Shown: positions 1 through 9,336, counted from the stretch's first letter. The stretch is 64,000 nucleotides of DNA from Flavobacterium subsaxonicum WB 4.1-42 = DSM 21790 (GCF_000422725.1 NZ_AUGP01000017.1:372001-436000), one strand, 5' to 3'. Numbers and translations are program-made. The notes: generated from the sequence alone by a model not told the origin.

Positions 1-15
1 CACAACATTTTGTAT

Positions 16-51
16 AAATCCGTTTTTAGTTCGCTAAAAACGGATTTTTTT
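16..51 (+). terminator. Rho-independent terminator of a gene upstream of the window
   Basis: A 13-bp perfect stem (16-28 with 35-47) and a 6-nt loop are followed by a T run. It must end a transcript entering from the left, because no gene lies between position 1 and the tRNA. Confidence 0.8.
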
Positions 52-356
52 ATTGGATCGACCTTATTAGTAGTTGTTTTTATAAAGATTCCCGGCAGTT
101 TCTCACACCCATTCATCATCTCCTAACAGTAAATTCCCCGTTTTTATAAGGCCTCACATAAAATACTTCAATTTATTTTAAATTTATTTTCGCAGTGTAG
201 TATTAAATTATCCGGGCGCGTAAATACCATCCAACCTTTTAAACAACAGCAATATTACGGCAACACTAACATTATATTTTTGTAAGATTATTATTAATTT
301 ACAGCATACATAAGGCATCTAAATTCCTTATTCATTAAAAATATTATCAAAAATGC
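52..356. other. Intergenic stretch without a recognisable gene
   Basis: About 300 AT-rich bases lie between the incoming terminator and the tRNA promoter. I see no credible reading frame. One isolated -7-like box (TAttTTTG at 275-282) has no matching upstream element. Confidence 0.5.
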
Positions 357-387
357 TTGCAGTACTCAATAATGGTTGTATATTTGC
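357..387 (+). promoter_or_regulatory. Bacteroidota-type promoter of the initiator tRNA
   Basis: TTG at 357-359, a 19-bp spacer and a perfect TAnnTTTGC at 379-387 match the known Bacteroidota -33/-7 consensus. The predicted start lies a few bases before the tRNA at 399. Confidence 0.75.
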
Positions 388-398
388 ACTCGAAACAA

Positions 399-471
399 CG
401 CGGGATAGAGCAGTAGGCAGCTCGTCGGGCTCATAACCCGAAGGTCACAGGTTCGAGTCCTGTTCCCGCTA
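399..471 (+). tRNA. Initiator tRNA-fMet (CAU)
   Basis: The cloverleaf is complete: acceptor stem 399-405 with 464-470, a D stem, an anticodon stem around CTCATAA, and a T arm with TTCGAGT. The CAU anticodon is flanked by three consecutive G:C pairs in the anticodon stem (GGG/CCC). The first acceptor pair is a C1-U72 mismatch, and the D stem has an A11:U24-type pair. These three marks identify the initiator rather than an elongator Met tRNA. CCA is not encoded; the gene is followed by CTA. It lies 52 bp upstream of era and has its own promoter and terminator. Confidence 0.95.
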
Positions 472-477
472 CTAAGG

Positions 478-504
478 AAGCTTCCCACACCGGGAAGCTT
501 TTTT
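478..504 (+). terminator. Terminator after tRNA-fMet
   Basis: A 9-bp perfect stem (478-486 with 492-500), a 5-nt loop and a T6 run. It ends only 20 bp before the era start codon, so era is either expressed by read-through or has a start site very close to its ATG. Confidence 0.85.
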
Positions 505-523
505 CATTTTAAGCATATTTGTT

Positions 524-1408
524 ATGGCACATAAAGCAGGTTTTGTAAACATTATAGGCAACCCCAATGTGGGCAAGTCTACCCTTATGAATGCCTTTGT
601 GGGCGAAAGATTATCTATCATTACCTCTAAGGCACAAACTACACGCCACCGTATACTTGGTATAGTTAACGGCGACGAATTTCAGGTGGTATTATCAGAT
701 ACGCCCGGCATTATAAAACCCGCATACGAGTTGCAAAACTCGATGATGGATTTTGTAAAATCAGCATTTGAAGACGCCGACGTACTTATATACATGGTAG
801 AGATTGGCGAAAAAGAACTTAAAGACGAGGCTTTCTTTAACAAGATCATCCACGCTAAGATTCCGGTGCTACTACTGTTGAATAAAATAGACATTAGCGC
901 ACAGGAGCAACTGGAAGAACAGGTGCAACTATGGTCGGAAAAAGTACCTAATGCGGAGATATACCCAATATCGGCACTTAAAAACTTTAATGTAAAAGAA
1001 GTTTTTAACCGCATATTAGAGTTATTACCGGAGTCGCCTCCTTATTATCCTAAAGATGCACTTACAGATAAGCCCGAACGCTTTTTTGTAAATGAGACTA
1101 TTCGCGAAAAAATACTTATAAACTACGATAAGGAAATACCTTATGCGGTAGAGATTGAAACCGAAGAGTTTATAGAAGACGACAACATTATACGCATACG
1201 CGCCGTGATTATGGTAGAGCGCGAAACCCAGAAAGGCATTATTATAGGCCACAAAGGGGCAGCCATTAAACGAGTAGGCATCCAGGCCCGCGAAGACCTT
1301 GAAAAATTCTTTGGTAAACAAATACACATAGAAATGTTTGTAAAGGTTAACAAAGACTGGCGCAGCAACAGCTACCAGCTAAGGCGCTTTGGATACAACA
1401 ATAAATAA
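524..1408 (+). CDS. era: GTPase Era
   Basis: Era is an essential GTPase that binds the 3' end of 16S rRNA and assists 30S subunit assembly. The 294-residue length is normal. The G domain shows the P-loop GNPNVGKST (about residues 12-20), DTPG for G3 and NKID for G4. The C-terminal third carries the KH RNA-binding domain with its GxxG-type turn (IIGHKGAAIKRV). ATG is the first in-frame start, just past the tRNA terminator. The neighbour der is another ribosome-assembly GTPase, so the two form a functional pair, though 122 bp with a long hairpin separates them. Confidence 0.97.
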   Translation: MAHKAGFVNIIGNPNVGKSTLMNAFVGERLSIITSKAQTTRHRILGIVNGDEFQVVLSDTPGIIKPAYELQNSMMDFVKSAFEDADVLIYMVEIGEKELKDEAFFNKIIHAKIPVLLLLNKIDISAQEQLEEQVQLWSEKVPNAEIYPISALKNFNVKEVFNRILELLPESPPYYPKDALTDKPERFFVNETIREKILINYDKEIPYAVEIETEEFIEDDNIIRIRAVIMVERETQKGIIIGHKGAAIKRVGIQAREDLEKFFGKQIHIEMFVKVNKDWRSNSYQLRRFGYNNK

Positions 1409-1430
1409 GTAGAAAAGCATTAAATTTCAT

Positions 1431-1494
1431 GTTTAAAGTTTCAGGTTTCATGTTGCCACTCAGAACTTTAAACTTTAAACCTGAAACTTTAAAC
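1431..1494. repeat. 18-bp perfect inverted repeat between era and der
   Basis: Positions 1431-1448 are the exact reverse complement of 1477-1494, separated by 28 nt. The arms are themselves built from a repeated word (TTTAAAGTTT-type). No T run follows on the plus strand, so it is not a canonical terminator. It belongs to the intergenic word arrays seen at six other places in the window. Confidence 0.85.
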
Positions 1495-1502
1495 AAAAAC
1501 AC

Positions 1503-1511
1503 TACTTTTGC
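1503..1511 (+). promoter_or_regulatory. -7 box upstream of der
   Basis: TAnnTTTGC, 19 bp before the der ATG. No TTG element stands at the expected distance, so only the -7 half is supported. Confidence 0.45.
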
Positions 1512-1530
1512 AAAAATTTAAAATAAGCTA

Positions 1531-2841
1531 ATGAATAATATCGTAGCCATAGTAGGACGCCCAAATGTGGGGAAATCTACCTTTTTTAATCGACTGATAC
1601 AGCGCAGAGAAGCTATTGTAGACTCTGTTAGTGGTGTTACGCGCGATAGGAATTACGGTAAGAGTGAATGGAACGGGAAAGAATTTTCGGTTATAGATAC
1701 CGGTGGTTATATTAAAGGATCTGATGATATTTTTGAAGCCGAAATTCGCCGCCAGGTAGAACTGGCCATCGATGAGGCCGATGTAATTATATTTTTGGTT
1801 GACGTTGAAGAGGGTATTACCCCAATGGACGACGAAGTGGCAAAACTGCTTCGTAAAGTAACCAAACCAGTGCTTTTGGCTGTTAATAAGGTAGATAACT
1901 CTATGCGCGAGAAAGACGCTCTTGAGTTTTATAACCTTGGCCTTGGCGATTATTATACTATTGCAGGTATGAGCGGATCCGGTACCGGAGACCTTATGGA
2001 TGCCCTGGTTAAACTTTTACCGGAGGCTGTAGCACCCGATGAAAATGCTGTTGCATTGCCGCGTTTTGCTGTTGTAGGCCGCCCAAATGCAGGTAAATCG
2101 TCTATTATTAATGCGCTTATTGGCGAAGACCGCTATATTGTAACCGATATTGCCGGTACTACCAGAGATGCTATTGATACTACGTACAACCGTTTTGGTT
2201 TTGAGTTTAACCTTGTAGATACCGCCGGTATCCGCCGTAAGGCAAAGGTTAAAGAAGATTTGGAATTTTATTCGGTTATGCGATCGGTTAGGGCTATTGA
2301 GCACAGCGATATTATAATCCTTGTAATAGATGCCACCCGTGGCTTCGAAGGCCAGGACCAAAGTATCTTTTGGCTTGCTGAAAAAAACCGCAAAGGCGTA
2401 GTAATCCTGGTTAATAAATGGGATCTTGTAGAAAAAGACACCATGAGTACCCGCGATTACGAACGTAAAATTCGCGAAGAGCTGCAACCGTTTACCGATG
2501 TGCCTATCCTGTTTGTATCGGCCATTAACAAACAGCGTTTACTTAAAGGGCTTGAAACTGCGGTAGAGATTTTCGAAAACCGTAAGCAGCGTATTGCCAC
2601 CTCTAAGCTTAACGAAACCATGTTACCAATTATAGAGGCTATGCCGCCACCGGCATTAAAAGGTAAGTATGTAAAAATTAAATTTTGCATGCAGTTGCCA
2701 ACCCCTACCCCTCAGTTTGTGTTTTTCTGTAACATGCCACAGTATGTTAAAGAGCCTTACAAGCGTTTTCTTGAAAATAAAATGCGCGAAATATACAACT
2801 TCTCAGGCGTGCCTATAGATATCTATTTCCGTCAGAAATAA
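1531..2841 (+). CDS. der: GTPase Der (EngA)
   Basis: Der is a double GTPase required for 50S ribosomal subunit maturation. Two G domains stand in tandem: the first P-loop GRPNVGKST at about 9-17 with DTGG, and the second GRPNAGKSS at about 183-191 with DTAG. Both have NKxD motifs (NKVD, NKWD). The C-terminal KH-like domain ends at residue 436, the usual length. A strong terminator follows, so the transcript probably ends here. Confidence 0.97.
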   Translation: MNNIVAIVGRPNVGKSTFFNRLIQRREAIVDSVSGVTRDRNYGKSEWNGKEFSVIDTGGYIKGSDDIFEAEIRRQVELAIDEADVIIFLVDVEEGITPMDDEVAKLLRKVTKPVLLAVNKVDNSMREKDALEFYNLGLGDYYTIAGMSGSGTGDLMDALVKLLPEAVAPDENAVALPRFAVVGRPNAGKSSIINALIGEDRYIVTDIAGTTRDAIDTTYNRFGFEFNLVDTAGIRRKAKVKEDLEFYSVMRSVRAIEHSDIIILVIDATRGFEGQDQSIFWLAEKNRKGVVILVNKWDLVEKDTMSTRDYERKIREELQPFTDVPILFVSAINKQRLLKGLETAVEIFENRKQRIATSKLNETMLPIIEAMPPPALKGKYVKIKFCMQLPTPTPQFVFFCNMPQYVKEPYKRFLENKMREIYNFSGVPIDIYFRQK

Positions 2842-2861
2842 TAGTTCAACAACTATAAATC

Positions 2862-2893
2862 AAAATCCTGAAAGCTTACTTTCAGGATTTTTT
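2862..2893 (+). terminator. Terminator after der
   Basis: A 13-bp perfect stem (2862-2874 with 2879-2891), a 4-nt loop and a T-rich tail. Confidence 0.85.
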
Positions 2894-3072
2894 GTTTGTA
2901 TATCCCTTCACAAAAGCTATTAAACCAAATACTTAGTCGGTTTTTAAATATAAACACCAAAAAACTGTAACTTTTTTCTTAAAAGTCCGACTATACTATA
3001 GCAGGCTCTATACTAAAACAGAAAATTAGCTGTTTATAGGTTTAACCTTACTATAACCAACACCTTACTTAC

Positions 3073-5904
3073 ATGCACAAAATCTTTACGCTATTTTTAT
3101 TTTTAGCCTGTACCACATTTAGTTTTAGCCAAACAATTACCCTTAAAGGAAAAATTACCGGCCCTGATAACTTTCCGCTCGAATCTGCAACGGTTTACAT
3201 AACATCGGTAAAAGACTCATCGATGGTAGACTACACCATTACCAATAAAAACGGTAATTGGGAACTTAAAACCAAGAGTATCGACAAGCCTGTTTTTCTT
3301 AAAATATCGTACGTTGGCTTTGCCGATTACAAACAACAGTTTGACAAACTTACCGAAAGTAAAGATTTTGGCACCCTTAAAATGGAAGACCAGTCGACTA
3401 ATCTTAACGAGGTGGTAATACAGGGCGAGATACCCCCTATCAGGATAAAATCGGACACGCTGGAGTTTAATGCAGCATCATTTAAAGTGCGCCCCGATGC
3501 CAACGTACAAGCCCTGCTTAAACAACTACCGGGTGTAGATATTGATGATGAAGGCAAGATAACCGTAAACGGTAAAGAGGTAAACCAAATATTGGTAAAC
3601 GGCAAGCCGTTTTTTGACAAAGACGGTAAGATTGCCCTGCAAAACCTGCCTGCCGATATTATAGAAAAGGTTCAGGTTACTGATACCAAAACAAAATCGG
3701 AAGAGCTTACCGGCCAGAAAGCCAGTGGCGATAACGCCAGTATTAACCTTACCATAGACGAAGAAAAGAACAAAGGCATGTTTGGCAAGGTTATGGGCGG
3801 CTACGGCAGCGATAAACGTTACGAGAGCAGTGCGCTTGTAAACTACTTTAAAGGTGCACGAAAAGTAAGCCTGTTGGCATCATCCAACAATATTAATACC
3901 AGCGGCTTTAGTATGAACGAGATTTTTGACAGCATGGGTGGCGGCAGGAATATGTCGGTTTACACCGATGATAATGGAGGTGTAAGTATCAATGGACAGC
4001 AGTTTGGCGGCGGTGGCAGCGGTATTACAACCTCTAATATGGTGGGCCTTAACTACGCCGACGAAGTTAAAAAAGGTACCGATGGCAGTGCCAGTTATTT
4101 TTACACCAGTGCCGATACAGATAACGACAACCGTACTAAAACAACAAATTTTTTACCTACTACCACCGATGAGTCCGGCAACACGTTAGACGAGAGCTTT
4201 ATAACAGAATCTGCCTCAACTACCCGAAACAATAAATATGCGCACAATTTTAGCAGCGAATTTAATGTTAAAATAGACTCAACATCGGGCATTTGGTTTG
4301 CACCAAAATTCACAAAAGCAAACTCTCAGGTGCGCAATACTACAACACGTTTTTCGCAAAGGCTTAACGACGAAAGGCTGCTAAATGACAGCCAGGGAAC
4401 TACGTATGATGAAAACGATAATAACGGCTTTAGCAATAACTTTAACTACTACAAATCGTTAAACAAACGTGGCAGGATGATTAGCGCCACTTTTACCAAC
4501 AACAATAAAAAAGACGACGGATCTGAGCTTAACCAGTCTACCACCAACAGCTACTCTTACGATGGCACAGGGGCGCAAACTGTTGCAACCGACATCCGTA
4601 ACCAAATTAGGTACAACAGGCAGACCGAAGACAATTATAACCTTACGCTACAGTATTTTGAACCCATAGCCGATTCGGTTAAAATTAAAGTGAGCGGTAA
4701 TTACCTGCTTGACAAAAAAGTGAACGACCGTGATGGTTTTGATTTCGACGAAGCTACCGGTGGGTACACTGCTTACAACGATTTGCTTTCTAACCGATTG
4801 GTTTCTAATACCAATACTTTTTTGCCCAGTGCCGGTCTTACTATAGAAAAAAGCAAGCTTTGGTTAAGTGTAGAAGGTGGTACGCAGATTACCAAATTCG
4901 ACAACTACTCGTATTATCTTGGCGATAAATATACCTTTAATAAAAATTATGTATTGCCGTATGCCGATATGCAGGCTAACTACCAGATAGCTAAATCTAA
5001 AAGCATCTACATGAATTATAACTATGCTGTAGAGTTTCCGCAGGCCAACCAGGTATTGCCGGTAGAAGACATCAGTAATCCGCTATATACTTACATTGGT
5101 AATCCTGACTTAGATCCGCGTCGTTATCACAGTATGTATGTAAGCTTCCGCGATTTTGATTATGCAACGCGTTCAGGCTATAGCATTTATGCAGGGGGTA
5201 ATTATGATGACAAGGCTATATTAACCTCTACAACCGTAGACGAGAGTGCCAAAAGCACCACAACGTATGTAAACATTAGCGATACATACACCGCCTGGTT
5301 TGGTGGTACTTGGCACAAAACCATTAAAAAAGAAGCTAACACCTTCAGGTTTAACCTTGGCTTTACCACAGCCTTTGCTGCTAATAAAGGTTTTTTAAAT
5401 AGTACTATGTTCGATTCTAAGGTGCTGAGATTATCACCTGTCATGGGCTTTACTTACGAGTATGGCGAACTGCTAACCATTAACCCAACCTACAGCTACA
5501 CCTACCGCCAGTACGATTATAACAACTACCAGATATCGCATGCTTCTAATTTTGTTCATAAAGTAAAACTGCAAACCACAAGCTACTGGCCTAAACATAT
5601 TGTTTTTGGTAACGATTTTGGTTACACCTACAACTCGCAAATTGGCGATGGCTTTAAAAAAGATTTCTATTTATGGAACAGCAGCCTTGGCTATAACTTT
5701 TTAAAAGACAGGCTGTTATTTAAAGTAAAAGTATACGATTTACTTAACCAGAACCAGGCAACATCGCGCACACTAAGTGCCACAACCATTGTAGACCAGG
5801 AAAATACGGTACTAAAACGCTACGTAATGTTCTCGCTAACTTTTAAATTAGATAAAATTGGCGCTAAGAAAGAAGGTAACGATAGCCCCTTTTGGTGGTT
5901 CTAA
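3073..5904 (+). CDS. Outer-membrane beta-barrel protein, TonB-receptor-like with carboxypeptidase-regulatory N-domain
   Basis: A 943-residue exported protein. The signal peptide (residues 1-19) ends at FSFSQ. Residues about 20-115 form a CarboxypepD-reg-like beta-sandwich. A plug-like segment follows at about 140-230, including VNGKEVNQILVNGKPFF and 'LPADIIEKVQV'. The rest is alternating hydrophobic/polar barrel strands ending in an aromatic C-terminus (FWWF). This architecture matches Bacteroidota outer-membrane proteins related to TonB receptors (outer membrane beta-barrel family 3). I see no clear TonB box. It is monocistronic, with a terminator at each side. The transported ligand cannot be predicted. 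Confidence 0.85.
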   Translation: MHKIFTLFLFLACTTFSFSQTITLKGKITGPDNFPLESATVYITSVKDSSMVDYTITNKNGNWELKTKSIDKPVFLKISYVGFADYKQQFDKLTESKDFGTLKMEDQSTNLNEVVIQGEIPPIRIKSDTLEFNAASFKVRPDANVQALLKQLPGVDIDDEGKITVNGKEVNQILVNGKPFFDKDGKIALQNLPADIIEKVQVTDTKTKSEELTGQKASGDNASINLTIDEEKNKGMFGKVMGGYGSDKRYESSALVNYFKGARKVSLLASSNNINTSGFSMNEIFDSMGGGRNMSVYTDDNGGVSINGQQFGGGGSGITTSNMVGLNYADEVKKGTDGSASYFYTSADTDNDNRTKTTNFLPTTTDESGNTLDESFITESASTTRNNKYAHNFSSEFNVKIDSTSGIWFAPKFTKANSQVRNTTTRFSQRLNDERLLNDSQGTTYDENDNNGFSNNFNYYKSLNKRGRMISATFTNNNKKDDGSELNQSTTNSYSYDGTGAQTVATDIRNQIRYNRQTEDNYNLTLQYFEPIADSVKIKVSGNYLLDKKVNDRDGFDFDEATGGYTAYNDLLSNRLVSNTNTFLPSAGLTIEKSKLWLSVEGGTQITKFDNYSYYLGDKYTFNKNYVLPYADMQANYQIAKSKSIYMNYNYAVEFPQANQVLPVEDISNPLYTYIGNPDLDPRRYHSMYVSFRDFDYATRSGYSIYAGGNYDDKAILTSTTVDESAKSTTTYVNISDTYTAWFGGTWHKTIKKEANTFRFNLGFTTAFAANKGFLNSTMFDSKVLRLSPVMGFTYEYGELLTINPTYSYTYRQYDYNNYQISHASNFVHKVKLQTTSYWPKHIVFGNDFGYTYNSQIGDGFKKDFYLWNSSLGYNFLKDRLLFKVKVYDLLNQNQATSRTLSATTIVDQENTVLKRYVMFSLTFKLDKIGAKKEGNDSPFWWF

Positions 5905-5912
5905 AAAACAAG

Positions 5913-5940
5913 AAAAGGCTGCAATTATGCAGCCTTTTTT
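5913..5940 (+). terminator. Terminator after the beta-barrel gene
   Basis: A 10-bp stem (5913-5922 with 5929-5938), a 6-nt loop and a T run. Confidence 0.8.
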
Positions 5941-5965
5941 ATGCCCTATAGCCGGGGACATGTGG

Positions 5966-6220
5966 CTATAAACGCATACTAACTTTTTTAACCCCGCCGG
6001 AAAATACGATGCTCTTCATTACCATTGCCGACACAAACAGGAGGTTGGCCATGCAGGTAACAAAAAATACAAAAGCAATTTGCCGTGGGTTTTGCAACTT
6101 TTGGCTGCCGTTTTGCAGGTAACTTACAAGTTCGTCATAATTAGACAGGTCTATAATTAAATAGAGGCTGGTAACATTAGCAACTATAAGTATAAAAGAA
6201 AATACATAGTTAAATTTCAT
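5966..6220 (-). CDS. Small two-helix membrane protein, unknown
   Basis: 84 residues with two hydrophobic segments, at about 5-24 (FSFILIVANVTSLYLIID) and 48-68 (IAFVFFVTCMANLLFVSAMV), joined by a polar loop of some 20 residues. I do not recognise the family. It starts 12 bp after the stop of the lipoprotein gene at 6233-6940 and is probably co-transcribed with it. Its function is unknown. Confidence 0.65.
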   Translation of the reverse strand: MKFNYVFSFILIVANVTSLYLIIDLSNYDELVSYLQNGSQKLQNPRQIAFVFFVTCMANLLFVSAMVMKSIVFSGGVKKVSMRL

Positions 6221-6232
6221 AATAGTAAGGAT

Positions 6233-6940
6233 TTAATCGGCAGCGCCGGCAGCAACAGATGTTATTACCGCGGTAGCCGTGTTAGTATTTGCACCACTTA
6301 TTGCCCCTACAATACTGCTCTGCGTTTTAACCCAGCCCCTGTTTCTGTCTTTAGCATACGATATGCCGTAGCGGGCAATAGAGGTGGTAGTTAGTATCAA
6401 CTGTTTATCGGCTGTGGTAAGCAGGGTATCGGCAATAATAGAGGCTTCAAAGTCAACAATATCATCGTAAACATCGTCAAAATCGGCCGTTTCAAAGCCG
6501 GGCAGCATATCGGTAAAATCTTTCAGCCTGTTTCTACCTCTTGTACTTGTATTTGTAGTGGCCGTTATAATGGTTGACGGTGTTGTTGCATTGCTTATCA
6601 CATTAGATAATGCAGTAGTTGTAATACCACTATATGTGCTGCTTATAGCCGTAAAGCTGCTATTACCGTCTGAAGTGTCTTCTACATCATATATTACCGT
6701 AGAGAGCACGCTTGTTGGCGTAAAGTGGTCAAGGTATTCGTCTAATATTTCGGCATGCATCTTGCCGGCACCATCATACACATTAGATAAGTTTTTAGGG
6801 TCGGTTACAGTCCTGTTACCCGCATTGGGGTTTATAAAATTGCTTTGGTTCACAGTTTCGGCAGTCAGGGCGTTATCATCTGAACTGCATGACATTAAAA
6901 GAAAAGAAAAACACGCTACCGCTAATGAAAATTTTTTCAT
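6233..6940 (-). CDS. Lipoprotein of unknown function
   Basis: 235 residues. A type II signal peptide with lipobox MSCSS puts the lipidated Cys at about residue 18, followed by acidic SDD, the kind of signal seen on surface lipoproteins in this phylum. The mature part is Ser/Thr/Ala-rich, and I recognise no domain. It is first in a two-gene unit with the small membrane protein at 5966-6220. A strong TTTG-N20-TAGTTTTG promoter stands about 100 bp upstream, next to the palindromic pair at 7086-7119, so its expression is probably regulated. Confidence 0.75.
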   Translation of the reverse strand: MKKFSLAVACFSFLLMSCSSDDNALTAETVNQSNFINPNAGNRTVTDPKNLSNVYDGAGKMHAEILDEYLDHFTPTSVLSTVIYDVEDTSDGNSSFTAISSTYSGITTTALSNVISNATTPSTIITATTNTSTRGRNRLKDFTDMLPGFETADFDDVYDDIVDFEASIIADTLLTTADKQLILTTTSIARYGISYAKDRNRGWVKTQSSIVGAISGANTNTATAVITSVAAGAAD

Positions 6941-7039
6941 GGTACTAAAGGTTTTGGTTAAATTTTCCAGTTCTTTTCTTTCCCGGGTAAGAGAACTTTT
7001 CTTTGTAACCGGGGCAGCTTTTAACCCCTGATTACATTG

Positions 7040-7072
7040 CCAAAACTATTGCATGCATAATGCGCCCACAAA
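7040..7072 (-). promoter_or_regulatory. Promoter of the 6233-6940 lipoprotein unit
   Basis: Read on the minus strand: TTTG at 7069-7072, a 20-bp spacer, then TAGTTTTGG at 7040-7048. Both elements match the Bacteroidota consensus with ideal spacing. The 5' leader to the ATG would be about 90 nt. Confidence 0.7.
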
Positions 7073-7085
7073 CATTATAATATGC

Positions 7086-7119
7086 AATTCGCGAATTAGA
7101 GACTACGAATTCGCGAATT
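7086..7119. promoter_or_regulatory. Two palindromic 13-bp direct copies, candidate regulator-binding sites
   Basis: The palindrome AATTCGCGAATT occurs at 7086-7097 and again at 7108-7119, each followed by A. The centre-to-centre distance is 22 bp, about two helical turns. The pair lies 14-47 bp upstream of the -33 element of the minus-strand promoter, an activator-type position. The divergent gene at 7289 encodes an HTH regulator. The words also resemble those of the intergenic arrays, so a non-regulatory repeat is the alternative. Confidence 0.5.
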
Positions 7120-7288
7120 ACACCCTCTAAAAATTATCTTTATTTATTTAATATTCAAATACTTAATTCAAAGTTCAAACAATACGCTTTAAACATTGCC
7201 GCTAATGATTTATATTTACGGTAGCAACGCTTTTTAAGAGGCTAAACGAGGGCTATAGCCACTTAAAAAATTTATTTATTACATAAGT

Positions 7289-8995
7289 ATGATTAAAAAC
7301 TACCTCTATATTTCCCTGTTACTCTGTGTAGTATTTTGCCATAGGGTTAGTGCCCAGAACGATACCCTGTTAAACAGGTCTTATGATTATTTGGATGAAC
7401 AGATAGATGTGTACGCAAACGACAGCCTGCGCCAGTGGATGTACCTTAATGCCTATCTAAACAAGGCAGTTAAAGAAGATAACCGTCAAAAAATAGTAAA
7501 TGCCTATAAGAATATGGCATTATTATCAGACACTAAAAAAGACCTTTTTTATGCCGATAAGATGCTTAACGCCGCAAAAAAAACCGATAATACAGATCTA
7601 ATCGGGTCGGCGTATTTAACCAAGGGGATATTATATCAATATAGAAAGCACTATACCAATGCTTTAGACAATTATATTTTTGCTTACGACAATCTTAAAG
7701 ACTCTAAAGACGACAACCTTAAGTACGAATCGAAGTTTTATATAGCCCATATTAAACTCTACCTTGGCTTTTATGATGAAGCTATTGCACTTTACAAAGA
7801 AACCTGCAGCTACTACTCTAAAACCAACGATTATAACAGTAACGGTGGCTACCTCAGCTCGTTACATTCGCTAAGCCTGTGCTATAACCGCAAGGGCGAC
7901 TACAATCAGTGCACGGCCACCACTACTTTGGGCCTTACAGAATGCAACCGACTGAAGAACACCCACATGCCTGCTTTTTTTAAACATTCTGAAGGTATTA
8001 ACCAATACTATAAAAAGCAGTACAACAAGGCTATAGAGGCGCTAAACAGCACGTTACCGGATATGGTTGCCAATAACGATTTTGCCAACGAAAGCTCCAG
8101 CTACTTTTATATTGGTAAAAGCTACGCCGCACTTGGCGATAACGATAAGGCAATGACTTACTTTAGAAAGGTAGACCGCATATTTACTGATAAACAATAC
8201 ATTAGGCCCGACCTTAGGGAGAACCTGGAGATACTCATTAACCACTATAAAAACCTGGGCGACACCAAGATACAGTTGCATTACATCAATAAGCTGATAA
8301 AGGCCGATAGTATTTTGAACCAGAATTTTAAGTACCTGTCCGGTAAAATGCACAGGGAGTTTGACACCAGCACTTTAGTGTACGACAAAAAGAAGATAGA
8401 ACAGCAATTAGCTGGTAAAGAAGCTACTACAACCATTTTATACATAGTGGTTGCGGTATTGTTTGTACTGATAATGGTATTACTATACAGGTACTATAAG
8501 AACCAGTACCTGTACCGACAAAAGTTTGAAGAGCTGATGGCCAGCCATGAAGAGAAAGAAAAACAGGACGAATCGGACATTGTGGCACAACGGCCGGAGA
8601 GCAAAAAACCCGATATTAACCCCGAAGTGGTTGCGGCATTGCTAAAAAACCTTGAAAAATTTGAGGCCCAACACAAGTTTTTACAGAAAGACCTTACACT
8701 TGTTAACCTTGCTTCGGCATTTAGCACCAACACCAACTACCTTTCTAAGGTGGTTAGCTATTACCGTAACAAGAACTATATCACCTACTTAAACGATTTG
8801 CGCATCGACTATATAGTAACACTTTTAAAAACGCAGCCCAAATACCGCAATTACACCATTAAGGCTCTTGCAGCAGAATCAGGCTTTAGTACGGCGCAAC
8901 ATTTTAGCAAGGCCTTTTTTACCCGAACGGGTATTTACCCCTCTTATTTTATAAATGAAATAAATAAAGAATTCGAGATTTTTACACTGGTATAA
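7289..8995 (+). CDS. Membrane-anchored TPR protein with C-terminal AraC-type HTH domain
   Basis: 568 residues. A signal peptide (1-23, ending RVSAQ) leads into a TPR-type helical region to about residue 350. One transmembrane segment follows at about 382-402 (TILYIVVAVLFVLIMVLLYRYY), then a linker and an AraC-family helix-turn-helix domain at about 460-560 (NYLSKVVSYYRNK..., STAQHFSKAFFTRTGIYPS). The topology puts a periplasmic sensor outside and the DNA-binding domain inside, a one-component design common in Flavobacteria. Targets are unknown. The divergent lipoprotein unit and the palindromes between them are the obvious candidates. Confidence 0.85.
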   Translation: MIKNYLYISLLLCVVFCHRVSAQNDTLLNRSYDYLDEQIDVYANDSLRQWMYLNAYLNKAVKEDNRQKIVNAYKNMALLSDTKKDLFYADKMLNAAKKTDNTDLIGSAYLTKGILYQYRKHYTNALDNYIFAYDNLKDSKDDNLKYESKFYIAHIKLYLGFYDEAIALYKETCSYYSKTNDYNSNGGYLSSLHSLSLCYNRKGDYNQCTATTTLGLTECNRLKNTHMPAFFKHSEGINQYYKKQYNKAIEALNSTLPDMVANNDFANESSSYFYIGKSYAALGDNDKAMTYFRKVDRIFTDKQYIRPDLRENLEILINHYKNLGDTKIQLHYINKLIKADSILNQNFKYLSGKMHREFDTSTLVYDKKKIEQQLAGKEATTTILYIVVAVLFVLIMVLLYRYYKNQYLYRQKFEELMASHEEKEKQDESDIVAQRPESKKPDINPEVVAALLKNLEKFEAQHKFLQKDLTLVNLASAFSTNTNYLSKVVSYYRNKNYITYLNDLRIDYIVTLLKTQPKYRNYTIKALAAESGFSTAQHFSKAFFTRTGIYPSYFINEINKEFEIFTLV

Positions 8996-9003
8996 AAAAG
9001 CAA

Positions 9004-9024
9004 AGGCTGCACAAAATGCAGCCT
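9004..9024. terminator. Weak hairpin after the TPR-HTH gene
   Basis: An 8-bp perfect stem (9004-9011 with 9017-9024). The plus strand lacks a T run after it. The minus strand has TTTGCTTTTTT, so it may also stop transcription coming from the right. Confidence 0.4.
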
Positions 9025-9025
9025 A

Positions 9026-9310
9026 ATATTTCACTTTCGGACTCTGAGATTGACATCTAAAGCCGAACGTTTATAAAGTCATAAAGTTTAAAGTCCAAAT
9101 CTGAAATTTTCACTTTTGGATTTTCAATTTTTAGCTCTCAAATCTGAATTCTCAAATCTGAATTCTCAATTCTCAATTCTCAATTCTAAAATCTGAATTC
9201 TCAATTCTCAAATCTCAATTCTCAAATCTCAAATCTATTATCTCAATTCTGGAATCTCAATTCTGGAATCTCAAATCTAAATTCTAAAGTCTATTATCTA
9301 TCTTCTATTA
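9026..9310. repeat. Intergenic word array with heptad repeats
   Basis: After ATATTTCACTTTCGGACT (9026-9043, an exact copy of 58998-59015), the region from about 9136 to 9280 is nearly all 7-nt words of the types AATTCTC, AAATCTC and AAATCTG in head-to-tail order. It is followed by TCTATTATC-type words to 9310. No coding potential is seen. It fills the gap between the TPR-HTH gene and the TPM gene. Confidence 0.85.
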
Positions 9311-9336
9311 TCTTACTTCTGAATATCATCTTTCGC

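Noticed and set aside
6558..7031. A 157-codon plus-strand frame opposite the lipoprotein gene
   Set aside because: It is antisense to a gene with a clear lipoprotein signal and its own promoter; the composition looks like a mirror of the real gene.
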